Source of the DNA: Podaxis mareebaensis
Lineage: Eukaryota; Basidiomycota; Agaricomycetes; Agaricales; Agaricaceae
DNA length: 64,000 nt
Reading direction: 5' to 3'
NCBI GenBank assembly: GCA_018524725.1
Contig: JAEUWP010000319.1
Location: 62,001 to 126,000 of the forward strand
Shown: positions 1 to 11,164 of the stretch, one piece after another
How positions within the stretch are numbered: position 1 is the stretch's first letter
How the letters are laid out: every line of letters begins with the position of its first letter
The notes under the pieces: model-generated
Told to the model about the DNA's origin: nothing
What the model saw: only the letters and a program-made list of their open reading frames with translations
Database searches by the model: none
Position numbers and translations under genes: made by a program

Positions 1-380
1 TCCCGGAACGACGACATAGCCCTGCTCGTCGTAGGTAGCTTTAATTAAGTTATCGACAGCCATAGATGATAGAAATAGTGTTTAGCTCCTCGATCGTGGG
101 CGGATCCAGAAATGGCTTCAAGCATGCGTACGGGCTTAATCTTATATACATCGTTTGGTGCCCGTCAGTCACGCGATGGGTCCATGTGGTTCGAAGAACT
201 GGGAGTCCTTGGTATCCCACGTGCCAGCAACACGCGGGCAATCTGGTTAGGAAACAGCCGGAGGCCCGCACAGAGAATGATGATCAGAGTTGCGAAAAGA
301 GGTGGAATACTGCATTTAGAGGGAGTTTGGCAAGAAAAATCAATGAAGGAAAGGCCGAAAAGAGGGTAACAAGCCGTTAT
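1..380. other. 5' edge, no gene recognised
   Basis: Only short overlapping frames on both strands, with no family motif or convincing splice structure. Similarity to the second copy of the local duplication begins at about 381, so this stretch is outside that duplication. Confidence 0.5.
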
Positions 381-2535
381 TTACCTGAAGGTCGACGATC
401 AGTTAAACAATTTCCCGGTCCCTTGGCCCGGCTCATGTGATCGGAATGACAGGAATCCCATCCTTCAATCTGCCTTCTCACTCCTCTCGTGTCCCTAAGC
501 TTCGGCGTTTGATCAGTCAAAATAAATAAGCGTTCAGCTATGCTTCTTGAACTGCATCAACACGTCCTGCACCTCGCAACACCTCATGTCAACCACCAGA
601 TACTATCAAATCGGAGGCTTCAGGCCCGACATTCGATGGTAAGAGTTCACTAAACAACCATGTGGACTGACGCTCAAGTTTGTCAATAGGTTCGAAGGTG
701 ACTGGGATGATAAAAAGCTGGTCGCCCTACTTGCAGGACCGGATTCACCGCTTCGTCCTAGCGAAAATCACCCTCTTGAACTTGTTCTAGGTATATAAAC
801 CCATACTCAGATAGGAAGGAAAGCACTCAGCGGTATCTTAGGCATCAAACGCAAAGGAACATCACATCTACTTCTTGCAGATACCCAAGCCAGCGCCTTC
901 GAACGTACTGGAAAGCGGAGGCCTTACAAATTCACCACTGCGGCTGACTACGAATCCGTCTCTCCGATCTACTTCAACTCGGCCACTGAACTGCGAAAAA
1001 AACTCGGAACCCTGAAACCCAAAGCAAGAAAGGGCAAGAAAGAGGAACCCTGGGATACCAGCCAGGCCAACAAGTCCTACACCGATGGAGACCAAGGGAT
1101 TTTGCGAGGAGAGTTTGAGCATGGAAGGTGTGAATCCTCTAGCATATTCACACGATTTCCCTCATCGTCACCAGGGTGCTTCATCGCCTGTTGCGAAAGA
1201 CTATAAATCCACCCGTTTATTCCATCTCGGATGTTTCTTGGACCCAAGGCATTCGCTTCATATCCTTCGTATGCAACCTCAGGGCGATCGATTCCCGTCC
1301 CTACGAAGAGCGCCAACAAGCACCTCGTCCTCTTGATTACGGATGGGCCGAGGCGGATGCTCTAGACCCACGACTGTCCTTGAAGCCAGGGTCCGCAGTT
1401 CACCTTATAAGAGCAGAAGATCGCCTACTTGGAACTGGCCGCCCGAACCTTGTCTGTCTCTTACACCATGATGCTTTGATGCGTCACTAACTCAATCGTA
1501 GCCATTTAAATATGGGACAACCCAGATTGAGAGCCACGAACGGATAATGTCGCTAGCGCAACAGTTTTTCAACATATTTCAACCAGAGCGTGCTGATGTA
1601 CCGACAATTTTACTGGTTCACAACGAGAAACTCGCGCGCAATGCTTTGCACGAATTGGGTGTCCAAACTTCGACCTGGAGGTCAGGAATCAGCGACTTAC
1701 TCAGGCAAAATGTGACTGCCAGCATTCTCTTGTGATTCCATGCGCTCAAATTCTTGTAGATTAAAATGGAGTCTTCGGACACGCAAGGTTCTCATATCCG
1801 AGCGCCCCGTCGCAACCCTACAGACGACGTCGACCCCCGTCGGCAACGAGTCCGCGATCGATCGCGATCACCAACTCGAAGAGTTAAACCTGACCCAGAC
1901 GGTTCAACTCGACGACCCCTTCCAACTCGAAGATCCCCTTCAGTTCCCGGACGGCGGATATTCGCCCCTGTGTATATCGTAGACGTTCAAGCGCTCTACT
2001 GGACCATGATGCAGTCCCAGACCGAGAAGTTCCTCGGAGGAATTGCTCAGAAGTTGGGTGTGTTGGAGGACGGAAATAGCTGGTGCGCTGGAAATGAGGC
2101 AGTGTAAGTCTTGGTCTGTACCACATGCACGCTATCCCGTGGCTCACTTTGTTCTCAAGTTACATATTCCAGACTTGGCTGTCCATGGCATCTGGAGTTG
2201 CGATCGATGAACGACGTGCTTCAATGATGGGTTCAGCGAGCCGTACGGAACCTGAACCCAATGCTGCGAAGGAGTCTTCGGGCCCCGCTCCAGAGGACTC
2301 CGACGAGGAGTTCGACCCGAATGATATCGTCCAGGTTTCCAACACAACTCACCAGACAGGGAATGATGATGACGACAGCGAGACAGACTACGGCAGTGAT
2401 TATTGAAGAGTTACCACACTACCGTTGGAGAGTTTGAAATTTTCTACATTTACTACACTATGTAGTATGTGGCGGGGCAACATCAACTTCTGGCCTTCCG
2501 TTGAGGCATTGAATCAGACCCACTATGCGAGCAGA
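381..2535 (+). repeat. Direct duplication, copy 1 (~2.15 kb)
   Basis: This segment is repeated in the same orientation at about 8691-10875. The match starts at a shared ttacc(t/c)gaag. It runs through the whole uncharacterised gene and about 130 bp beyond its stop, where both copies share a stretch around 'caacttctggccttccgttg'. Divergence looks like roughly 10-15% by eye, with small indels. The NACHT-WD40 gene lies between the copies. Confidence 0.85.
541..2406 (+). CDS. Uncharacterised multi-exon gene, better-preserved copy
   Basis: I do not recognise this family. The main exons read: about 690-790 (RFEGDWDDK...); about 812-1130 (SHLLLADTQASAFERTGKRR, then KFTTAADYESVSPIYFNSA); about 1502-1710 (YGTTQIESHERIMSLAQQFF, then TILLVHNEKLARNALHELGV); 1767-2103, an Arg/Ser/Pro-rich stretch followed by IFAPVYIVDVQAL and WCAGNEAV. 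A 56-bp intron (2104-2159) then joins WCAGNEAV to YIFQTWLSMASG. The protein ends with an acidic tail (DSDEEFDPNDI, DDDDSETDYGSDY). Conservation of the same frames in the second copy supports these exons. I could not build one unbroken frame over about 1330-1500, so this copy may also be damaged. The LLVHNE..A..AL..LGV stretch loosely recalls RNase H-fold/Gfd2-like proteins; this is a weak guess. The first exon, from the ATG at 541, is uncertain. Confidence 0.5.
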
Positions 2536-3288
2536 TTCCTTCTCAGTCACGCGGGACACTCTTATATATGTAATACACTTGTTCCGAAGCGGGGAGTAGG
2601 TCGTGTGGAGGTCGGGACGGAGGCACTGGTGAGCGTATCCTCAGACGTCGGGATCGTCGGAAGACGCTCAGTAAGGGCTTCCCGGCGATTCTGTGATCAA
2701 GTGCAGAAGCCACGGGATGGTTTAGCGAGATGTGGATCGGCGTCGAACACGGGAATGGATGTGGCAGACGGCGGGGAACGAGTAATCGAAGTTGGGCATC
2801 GCCGGGATCACGCCACCAAGGACTTTTGAGCGAAAATAAAACTAGGCGGTTATGGGAGGCTCTGTGTAGCGAGATGATGTAGTGACAAATATAGTATCGC
2901 TGTGAAGAATGGCGGTGCTGATATGTGTGAATGTGGCTGGGGATGTTCGAACATGTGTATGTTGCGGTGGGTGGAGGTGTTGATACGGTGAATGGAAAGT
3001 TGGCATATGCTAGAAGTGCGAGCCTAGGCCAGGGGTCGAAAAGAAGAATGGCGGCGCAGGTGCAAAGGACAGCAAGTATCCGGGGCGAGAGGCGCCAAAC
3101 TAACGTTATTGGCAGAGGACTTCAAAGAACTTTGATGCCGAGCGCTAATCGATAATCTAATGCCTCGGGGCCAACACACATGCCAACCTGTATATTAGCC
3201 CTGGCTATTCCTACCCCTCCCACATCTATCCTGCTTGTTCGTTGACCACCTTCGATCGTACATTCTTCCCCGCGCTTATCGATTTACA
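2536..3288. other. Intergenic, NLR upstream region
   Basis: About 750 bp between the duplication and the NLR start. A 134-codon plus-strand frame ending at 2829 has no recognisable domain and no counterpart after copy 2. The final 100 bp (about 3180-3288) is rich in C and T, as fungal core promoters often are. I see nothing else. Confidence 0.4.
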
Positions 3289-6200
3289 ATGCCCTTTTTT
3301 TCAAAATTCTCCAAAGAAGGAAAGCGAGATACGTTGACCCAATCTGCGGGAGGCCAGGAGCGTCACAGCATCCCTGCACTCATTAGAGGCACCTTGGCTC
3401 CTGGGATTCCTGCAACTCCCGTTCTCCTAAGAATCGAAACACCTCCCACATCTGCGACCACACCGGTTCTCCCAAGACCTAAAACTCATTCTCGTCCTCC
3501 CGAGATCCCTAAGGGTCTCCCAATAGTTCACGGCGCTTCTGCCCCAGCTGCAAGAGCTTCTCATGGTCTCACAACGCCCCAAAACCCATCTAACCCTGCA
3601 CCTGCGACCCCTCAGGCTCCCTCAAGCATCCAAACCTCAGCACCGCCCGCCGTTAATGAATATGAGGCGCTCGTCCGGATTCCGGCTGCACCGCAAAACC
3701 CGCCAACACAGCTCGAGAAAGCGAAAGCTGTAGGCAACACTGTCCTTCATGGATTGGTGGCCGTAGCAGAAGGACTCAAGGAATGTTCGGATCTCTGCCC
3801 ACCCCTGAAAACTGCTGCCGCAGCGTTCTTGACACTTCACAAGATCTTTGATGTGCGTAAGCCACTTCCACTGTATTCATGTTATTAAGCTCCGATCGGC
3901 AGGGCGTATCCACGAACCAGGAGGAGCTTAAAGGACTCGAGGCAAGGTCGCACGCTATCCTATCACTGGTTCGAAGGTACAAAGAAGAAGGAGGATTGGC
4001 TGTGTTTGAAGACAGAGTCCAAAGCTTCTCTACGTGTGTATTGGCCTTGCTTCCTTGCTTTTGTATCTCATTTCTTTGGTGGTCTCACAGGGCTATCGAG
4101 CACTTGGTTAAAGCCATCCAGGACGTGCAAAAACGGTACCTAGCGATCCACTTTGCTGAAGTTTCGAATGATGCGGGGACGATACAAGGGATGTTGAGGA
4201 GCCTCAACAGTGCTTGCGATCTTTTCCTGGTAGGCGTTCAAACTACGGATCTTGCTCCTGCATGCATGGTGCTCATCGCATTCCATAGATCGATATGCAA
4301 CCCCACGCCAATGTGACTGTACAGGACATGTCGCAAGTAAGTGATTTCGTGCCTGAAGAAGTGCTTTCAACCTCATACATTCTATTAACAGATGCTGGAG
4401 TCTGGTAGGCTGCTCCTTAAGAATGATAACTTGGGATGGAATGTTGAATTCGCTTTTTCTGAAGGACACAATCAAGGAATGTTCAAAGATGCACACGACT
4501 TTGTGATCAATCACCCGATAATAGTCGAAAATCAACACATGCACTTCAACATGTCACAAGCAAGTGATTCCGAGCCCGAGAAAGTGCTTTCAGTCTCATA
4601 TATTCCATTGATAGATGCTGAAATCCGGTAGGCTGCTCCTTGAGAATGACAGCTTGGGATTCTCACATCGATACAGATCTGATTGACAAACTTCGTTCTG
4701 AGGGCGCTTCATATAAAACCCGGCACTCCGCCTATGGTGATCCCACAGGATGCATGCCTGGTACACGCGTCAATGTTCTCAAAGACTTGGAAGCCCAAGC
4801 TTCTGAGGAGAAGGGTGTTAAGGTGCACTGGCTTGCCGGAATGGCAGGCATCGGGAAGTCGACGATCGCGCAGTCATTGTGCGAGCTCTTGGAAAAACGG
4901 CAGATGCTTGGGGCGAGTTTCTTTTGCTCTCGAGCCTCAGAGAAAACCAAGAATGCGAGCCGCATCATCCCAGGTATCGCACACGGCCTTGCCAAGGGTT
5001 CACCTACTGTCACTGCGGAGCTCGTGAAAGTGCTGGAGGAGGATCCGGATTTAGTAGGGTCAAATGACATGCAAGAACAGTTCAAAAAGCTCGTTGTTGA
5101 TCCAGTGCGGAACGCTGTTAATGGCCGAGTCAGGGTTTACAAGATTGTTGTCATCGATGCTCTCGACGAATGCACAAATCCCAACCTCGTCAATCGCCTC
5201 ATTCGAGTTATTCTCAATTCCGCTTCGGACCTTCCCCTCAAGTTCTTCCTCGTCAGTAGAGCCGATCATTCCATTACTACGGCCTTCAATTCGTCGAAGG
5301 GCTCCCACAATACTTTCTTGCTTCACGAAGTCGAGAAAAGCGTAGTGCAGAGCGACATCCGGATGTACGTGAAGGCGTCACTGGACGATATCAAGAGGGA
5401 CTGTGACCCTGACGAGGAGGATGGGTGGCCTCCCGATAGCGAATTGTCTCAAATTGTCAAGGATTCCGGGAAGCTTTTTGTCTATGCAGCTACGGCAGTG
5501 CGCTATATTCGAGCCGGCGAGGGCAATTACAAACAGCGCCTCACGTTGTTGACCAAACCCACAAGGAGTCAGCAGCAAACTTCGGACATCGATGAGCTCT
5601 ACGGAGGTATTGTCACCCAAGCTTGTAATCGTCGAGAAGAAGAAGAATTGTCACAGATGGAGACCCTCGTCTCATTCGTCATATTCCTACAACAGCCGTT
5701 ATCACTCAAGGCCCTTTCTGCGTTGTCTAAGATACCGGAGCCGAAGACGCACTTATCACCATTCGGCTCCGTCATTCACATTCCTCGTGAAGAGAGCGCC
5801 CCCGTCTCTGCATTTCATGCATCCTTCCCGGAATTCCTTGTAGACCCCAAACGCTGCCCACCAAAACGTTTCTCCCCGTTCACCCCGCTCCTCCCCGCCC
5901 ATGGTCATGCCGAACTTGCACTCAGATGCCTTGAGCTCATGAACGGGTCGCTCAAGTATAACATCTGTGAGGTCCCTGAAGAATTGACGATTTCGCGTAT
6001 GGACAGAACCAACCCGCCCGAGGATGCTAATAAAATCTCCGAAGCACTCAAATACGCGTGCATCTACTGGGCCACCCATTTAAGTGAGGTCATCGACTCA
6101 AGTGCCCCGGCCTTCTCATCCGTTATTGATGCTCTGCGCAACTTCCTGAAAACCCACCTGCTGCATTGGATGGAGTGTCTGAGTATTGTCGGTGAACTGA

Positions 6201-8340
6201 GGACAGGGATTAAGTCGCTTCTCAATGCAAGCACCGCTCTCTCAGTAAGTTTTAATCACGAGAGAGCAAAGTCCATGTGCTGACGTCATAGCAGCGCATT
6301 CAAACTACAGATGGTGAGGATCTGCGGCCACTCGTTGATGATGCCTGTCGATTTCTGCGGATGAATTTCGAGGGTATTCAGCAGCATTGTTTCGAGGTTT
6401 ACCTGTCAGCGTTCATATGGATTCCGAAGAAGTGTCTGATGCGTCAAGTTTATGGTGCACAGGTGAAGGGGCCACGAATTGTCGTAATGGGTTTACCTGA
6501 CTCCTGGGGACCGATGGAACACTGCATGGGTGGAGGTTCGAAGATCTATTCTGTCGCGTTTTCGCCCGACGGCGTGCGAGTTGCCTCCGGATCAGAGGAT
6601 GGGACGGTGAGGATCTGGCATGCGGGGACGGGCGAGGAGGAAGCCCGGTTGGAGAGCCACACGAGTTCGGTGATGTCTGTCGCTTTCTCTCCCGACGGCA
6701 CGCGAGTTGCCTCCGGATCGTATCAGACGGTGACGATCCGGAATGCGGGGACAGGCGAGGGGGAAGTCAGGTTGGAGGGCCACACGGAATGGGTGTGGTC
6801 TGTCGCTTTCTCGCCCGACGGCGCGCGAGTTGCCTCCGGATCATCTGATCGGACGGTGAGAATCTGGAACGCCAGGACGGGCGAGGAGGAAGCCCGGTTG
6901 GAGGGCCACACAGGTTCGGTGTACTCTGTCGCTTTCTCGCCCGACGGCGCACGAGTTGCCTCCGGATCAAAGGATGGGACGGTGAGGATCTGGAATGTGG
7001 GGACAGGCGAGGAGGAAGCCCAGTTGGAGAGCCACGCGAGTTCGGTGATGTCTGTTGCTTTCTCACCCGACGGCGCGCGAGTTGCGTCCGGATTGACTGA
7101 TGGGACGGTGAGGATCTGGAATGCGAGGACGGGAGAGGAGGAAGCCCGGTTAGAGGACCACAAGGGTTCGGTGTTGTCTGTCGCTTTCTCGCATGACGGC
7201 GCACGCATTGCCTCCGGATCGTGTGAGGCGGTGAGGATCTGGAATGCGTGGACAGGCAAGGAGGAAGCCCGGTTGGAGGGCCACAAAAGTTCTGTGAACT
7301 CTGTCGCTTTCTCGCCCGACGGTGCACGAGTTGCCTCCGGATCAGAGGATGGGACGGTGAGGATCTGGAATGCGGGGACAGGTGAGGAAGAAACCTGGTT
7401 GGAGGACCGCACGAGTTCGCTGATATATGTGACATCTGTCGCTTTCTCGCCCGACGGCGCGCGAGTTGCCTCCGGATCGTTTCTGACAGTGGTGATCTGG
7501 AATGTGGGGACAGGCAAGGAGGAAGCCCGGTTGGAGGGCCACAGGGATTCGGTGTGGTCTGTCGCTTTCTCTCCCGACGGCGCGCGGGTTGCGTCCGGAT
7601 CGTGGGATCAGACAGTGAGGATCTGGAATGCCAGGACAGGCAAGGAGGAAGCCCGGTTGGAGGGCCACACGGCTTGGGTGAGGTTTGTCACTTTCTCGCC
7701 CGACGGCGCGCGAGTTGCCTCCGTATCGGATGATCACACGGTGAGGATCTGGAATGCTGGAACAGGCGAGGAGGAAGCCCGGTTAAACAGCGACATGTAC
7801 ATATATTCGGCGAAGTCTGTCGCCTTCTCGCCCGACGGTGCGCGAGCTGCCTCCGGATTCAGTGATGGGACGGTGAGGATCTGGAATGTGGGGACAGGCG
7901 AGGAGGAAACCCGGTTGGAGGGCCACACAGATTTGGTGAACTCCGTCACTTTCTCGCCCGACGGTGCACGAGTTGCCTCCGGATCGGATGATCAGACGGT
8001 GAGGATCTGGAATGCGGGGGCAGGCAAGGAGGAAGCCCGGTTGGAGGGCCACATGGATCGGGTGCTGTCTGTCGCTTTTTCGCCCGACAGCACGCGAGTT
8101 GCCTCCGGATCGTATGGTGGGACGGTGAGGGTCTGGAATGCAGGGACAGGTGAGCAGGAAGCCAATGACATAGAAAACATTGAACTCCGATTGCGTCCCT
8201 TTGAGCTTCCCTTGTCTGCTGATGCTAACTGGGTGGCGGGTACGCTTCATCATTGCTGGATCCCCCTCCATTATCGAAGCAGGGCAAGGGCGTTTTTTGC
8301 TGGATCACGGTATTTGAGCATCATAATTTTCATAATTTGA
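3289..8340 (+). CDS. NLR-like STAND protein: helical N-domain, NACHT, 13 WD40 repeats
   Basis: A candidate intracellular immune or allorecognition receptor of the fungal HET-E/HNWD type. Exon 1 starts at MPFFSKFSKEGK (3289-3852), with a Pro-rich leader and then a helical bundle (LEKAKAVGNTVLHGLVAVAE). Introns 3853-3902 and 4034-4090 split this domain in frame. The main exon (about 4640-6246) holds the NACHT: PGTRVNVLKDLE, Walker A GMAGIGKST (about 4838-4864), Walker B VVIDALDEC (about 5149-5175), sensor FFLVSRADHS. A 50-bp intron with a gtaagt donor after STALS leads to RIQTTDGEDLRPLVDDACRF and then 13 WD40 repeats to a hydrophobic C-terminus. Splicing between 4230 and 4650 is unresolved because a ~115-bp block there is duplicated and no exon chain is clean. 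The TTG at 4640 is not a start. By family knowledge, the WD40 part would recognise ligand, NACHT would oligomerise and the N-domain would signal. Confidence 0.85.
4324..4440 (+). repeat. Internal duplicated splice block, unit 1
   Basis: This unit holds a 12-nt putative mini-exon, an intron with a gtaagt donor at 4336 and acceptor at about 4391, and the start of the next exon (taggctgctcctt, then tgataacttgggat). It is repeated imperfectly at about 4549-4669 in the same orientation. Confidence 0.75.
4549..4669 (+). repeat. Internal duplicated splice block, unit 2 (donor GT to GC)
   Basis: Second copy of the block at 4324-4440, just upstream of the NACHT exon. The gtaagtg donor of unit 1 reads gcaagtg here, and the acag acceptor reads atag. 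A 79-codon frame from 4392 reads straight through to 4631. The unit may be a rare GC-AG intron or may have become exonic. Confidence 0.7.
6535..8164 (+). repeat. 13 near-identical 42-residue WD40 repeats
   Basis: Each ~126-bp unit encodes SVAFSPDGARVASGS, two variable residues, TVRIWNAGTGEEEARLEGH or a close variant. Most units are nearly identical at DNA level, including silent positions, which suggests recent amplification or gene conversion. Variation concentrates before SVAF (TSSVM, TEWVW, TGSVY, KGSVL, RDSVW, TDLVN, MDRVL) and in the DGT/DRT/DQT/DHT triplet. Units 8 and 11 carry short insertions; units 2 and 6 are slightly shortened. All 13 units are in one open frame. Confidence 0.95.
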
Positions 8341-8690
8341 AGTAGGTTACGGTCATTATTTTATCTAAGGCAGACAATCCCCATATCTTAGGCATGGTCC
8401 GGGATCAAAAGTAATTTTAGGGAACAAAAACAATTAAAATGCATTCTACACATGTCTGAAGGGAATTTAGAACTTTTGTCACGTTGTATCACGCTTTGCA
8501 CCCGACAGTGGATGGCTCTGGATTGCCTCACTAAAGACAGACCAAGATGAATGAGCTCCATGGAGGGTGCCATCGATGTTAAACACATGATAACTGAATT
8601 TTGCAGATCCAATACAATTCTCACGCATTCAAAATCCATGGCACCCTCAGCGAGACTTTTTTATTCGGGTTCGCCTTGTGTGCCTCTACC
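8341..8690. other. NLR 3' flank
   Basis: AT-richer spacer between the NLR stop and duplication copy 2. The stretch around 8487-8530 (gcacccgacagtggatggctctgga) resembles a decayed WD40 unit. Nothing else seen. Confidence 0.35.
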
Positions 8691-10875
8691 TTACCCGAAG
8701 CTCGACGATCAACTAAACAATTTTCCGGTCTCTTGGATTCATGTGATCGAAGTGACAAGATTCTCACCTTTCATTCTGCCTTCTCATTTCTTTTGTGTCC
8801 CTAGGCTTCGGCATTTGATCAGTCAAATAAATAGGCGCTTAGCTATGCTTCTTGAGCTGCATCAATACGTCCTTCATCTTCAAGATGCAGGATGTAGCAC
8901 CTCATGTCAACCACAAGATACTATCAATTTGGAGGCTTCGGGACTGACGTTCAATGGTAAGGCTTCAATAAACAACCATGTGGCTGACACTCAAGTACTC
9001 AAGTTTGGCAATAGGTTCGAAGGCAACTGGGATGATAAAATGCCGGTCACCCTACTTGCAGGGCCGATTCACTGCTCTGTCCTAGTGATCATCATCCTCT
9101 CGAACGTGTTCTAAGTGAGTAAACTCGTATTCAAATGGGAAGGAAAGCGCTCAGCAGTACCTCAGGCATCAAGCGCAAAGCAACATCACATCTACTTCTT
9201 GCAGGCACCCAAGCCAGCGCCTTCGAACGTACTGGAAAGCGGAGGCCTTACAAATTCACCACTGTGGCTGACTATGAATCCGTCCCTCCGATCTACTTCA
9301 ACTCAGCTACTGAACTGTGAAAAAAAAAAACTCGGAACCTTGAAACCCAAAGCGAGAAAAGGCAAGAAAGAGGAATCCTGGGATACCAGCCAGGCCAACA
9401 AGTCTTGCACCGATGAAGGTCAGGGGATTTTGCGAGGAGAGTTTGAGCATGGAAGGTGTGAATCCTCTAGCATATTCAAACGAATTTCCTCACCGTCATT
9501 AGGGTGCTTCATCGCCTGTTGCAAAAGACCGTAAATCCAGCCGTATATTCCCTTTCGCATGTGTCTTGGACCCAACGCGTTCGCATCATATCCTTCGTAT
9601 GTAACCTCAGGGCGATCGATTCCTGTCCCTATGGAGAGCGTCAACAAGCACCTCGTCCTCTTGATTACGGATGGGCCGAGACGATGCTCTTGCCCCACGA
9701 TTGTCCTTGAGGCCAGGGTCAACAGTTCATCTTATAAGAGCAGAAGATCGCCTACTTAGAACTGGCCGCCTGAACCTTGTTTGTCTCTTACACCACGAAA
9801 CTCTAAAACGTCACCAACGCGATCGCAGCCATTTGAATATGGAACAACTCAAAATTGAGAGTCATGAACGGATAATGTCGCTAGCACAACAATTTTTCAA
9901 CTGTTTCAACCAGAGCACGCTGATGCACCGACAATTTTACTGGTTCACAACGAACGACTCGCGCACAATGCTTTGCACGATTTGGGTGTCCAAACCTCGA
10001 CCTGGAGATCAGGAATCAGCGACTTACTCAGGAAAAATGTGACTCCCAGCATTCTCTTGTGATTCCACGCACTCAAAACCTCGTGGATCAAAATGGAGTC
10101 TTCAGACACGCAGGAGTCGCCAAGTTCTCATATCCGAGCGCCCCGTCACAACCTTACAAATGGCGTTGACCCCTGTTGACCCCCGTCGGCAACGAGTCCG
10201 CGATCGATCGCGATCACCAACACGAGGAGTCAAACCTGACCCAGACGGTCCAACTCGGCGGCCACTCCCAACTCGAAGATCCCCTTCGGTTCCCGGGCGG
10301 CGGATTTTCGCCCCTGTGTGTATCGTGGATGTTCAGGCACTCCACTGGACCATGATGCAGTCCCAGACTGAGAAGTTCCTCGGAGGAATTGCTCAGAAGT
10401 TGGGTGTGTTGGAGGACGGAAATAGCTGGTGCGCCGGAAATGAGGCAGTGTAAGTCTTGGTTTGTACCATATATACACCTGTGGCGTGGCTCACTCCGTT
10501 CCAAAGATACATATTCCAGACCTGGTTTTCGATGGTGTCTGGAGCTGCGATCAATGAAGACGAGCTTCGATGATGGGTTCAGGAAGTCGCGCAGAACCAG
10601 AGCCAAACGCCCCGCAGCAATCTTCAACTCCCGCTCCAGAGGACTCTGACGAAGAGTTTGATCCAAATGATATTGCACAAGTTTCCAATGCAACCCAAGA
10701 GACAGGGAATGGTGACGATGACAGTGAGACAGACTACGGCAGCGATTATTGAAGGGTTACCACGCTACCGTTGGATGGTTCGAGATGTTCTATATTTATA
10801 CACCACAAGGCGGAACAATATCAACTTCTGGCCTTCCGTTGAGGCATCGAATCAGACTTACTATTCGAGTAGTGT
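8691..10875 (+). repeat. Direct duplication, copy 2 (~2.18 kb)
   Basis: Direct repeat of 381-2535, about 8.3 kb downstream. It covers the same gene plus about 125 bp past its stop. Together the two copies flank the NACHT-WD40 gene. Confidence 0.85.
8846..10752 (+). pseudogene. Broken second copy of the uncharacterised gene
   Basis: Homologous throughout to the gene at 541-2406: SHLLLAGTQASAFERTGKRR, TILLVHNERLAHNALHDLGV, IFAPVCIVDVQAL, WCAGNEAV, YIFQTW and the acidic tail are all recognisable. Three lesions separate it from copy 1. Near 9318 CGA has become TGA and the following A-run has grown from 7 to 11. Near 9900 (caactgtttcaacc) one base is missing in the FFN.FQPE stretch. Near 10557-10563 a 1-base loss puts a stop just before the tail. 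The last exon alone still reads MMGSGSRAEPEPN to the stop at 10752. It is most likely a pseudogene; the tail could only be made from an internal start. Confidence 0.7.
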
Positions 10876-11164
10876 TTTTGAACACACCCCATTCATCATA
10901 CTTTGCTGAGTATACATCAGTTGAATAGCAAAATAGTGGGACTTGATGAGCTTCCAGGGTGGGCGTTAAAAATAGCCTGTTTGGCGATGATGTGGCTGAG
11001 CAGCCCATTCCCGAACAGTCAAGTCTCTCATCGGCCATCAAGTCAATGTGTACATGTCGCCACGGCCATTTTACCATGCTCTTGCATTCTACTATCACCT
11101 TTGCCGACGGCCCAATTGCTCCTCATACTTTCTCTACGGATAAAGGCGCTCATTCGTGTCCACG

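Noticed and set aside
66..440. 124-codon plus-strand frame at the left edge
   Set aside because: No domain, heavily overlapped by other frames, and its 3' part lies in the non-coding start of the duplication.
4640..4645. Start codon for a separate NACHT protein at 4640
   Set aside because: The codon is TTG, and upstream exons encode the expected N-domain of the same receptor in compatible phase.
6723..7517. 264-codon minus-strand frame with internal repeats (and similar ones at 6767-7435 and 7342-7737)
   Set aside because: It is the antisense shadow of the WD40 array. The repeat length is a multiple of three, so stop-free antisense frames repeat by chance.
6535..8164. Regular direct repeats resembling a CRISPR array
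   Set aside because: The units are in-frame WD40 codons with no spacers, in a eukaryotic gene.
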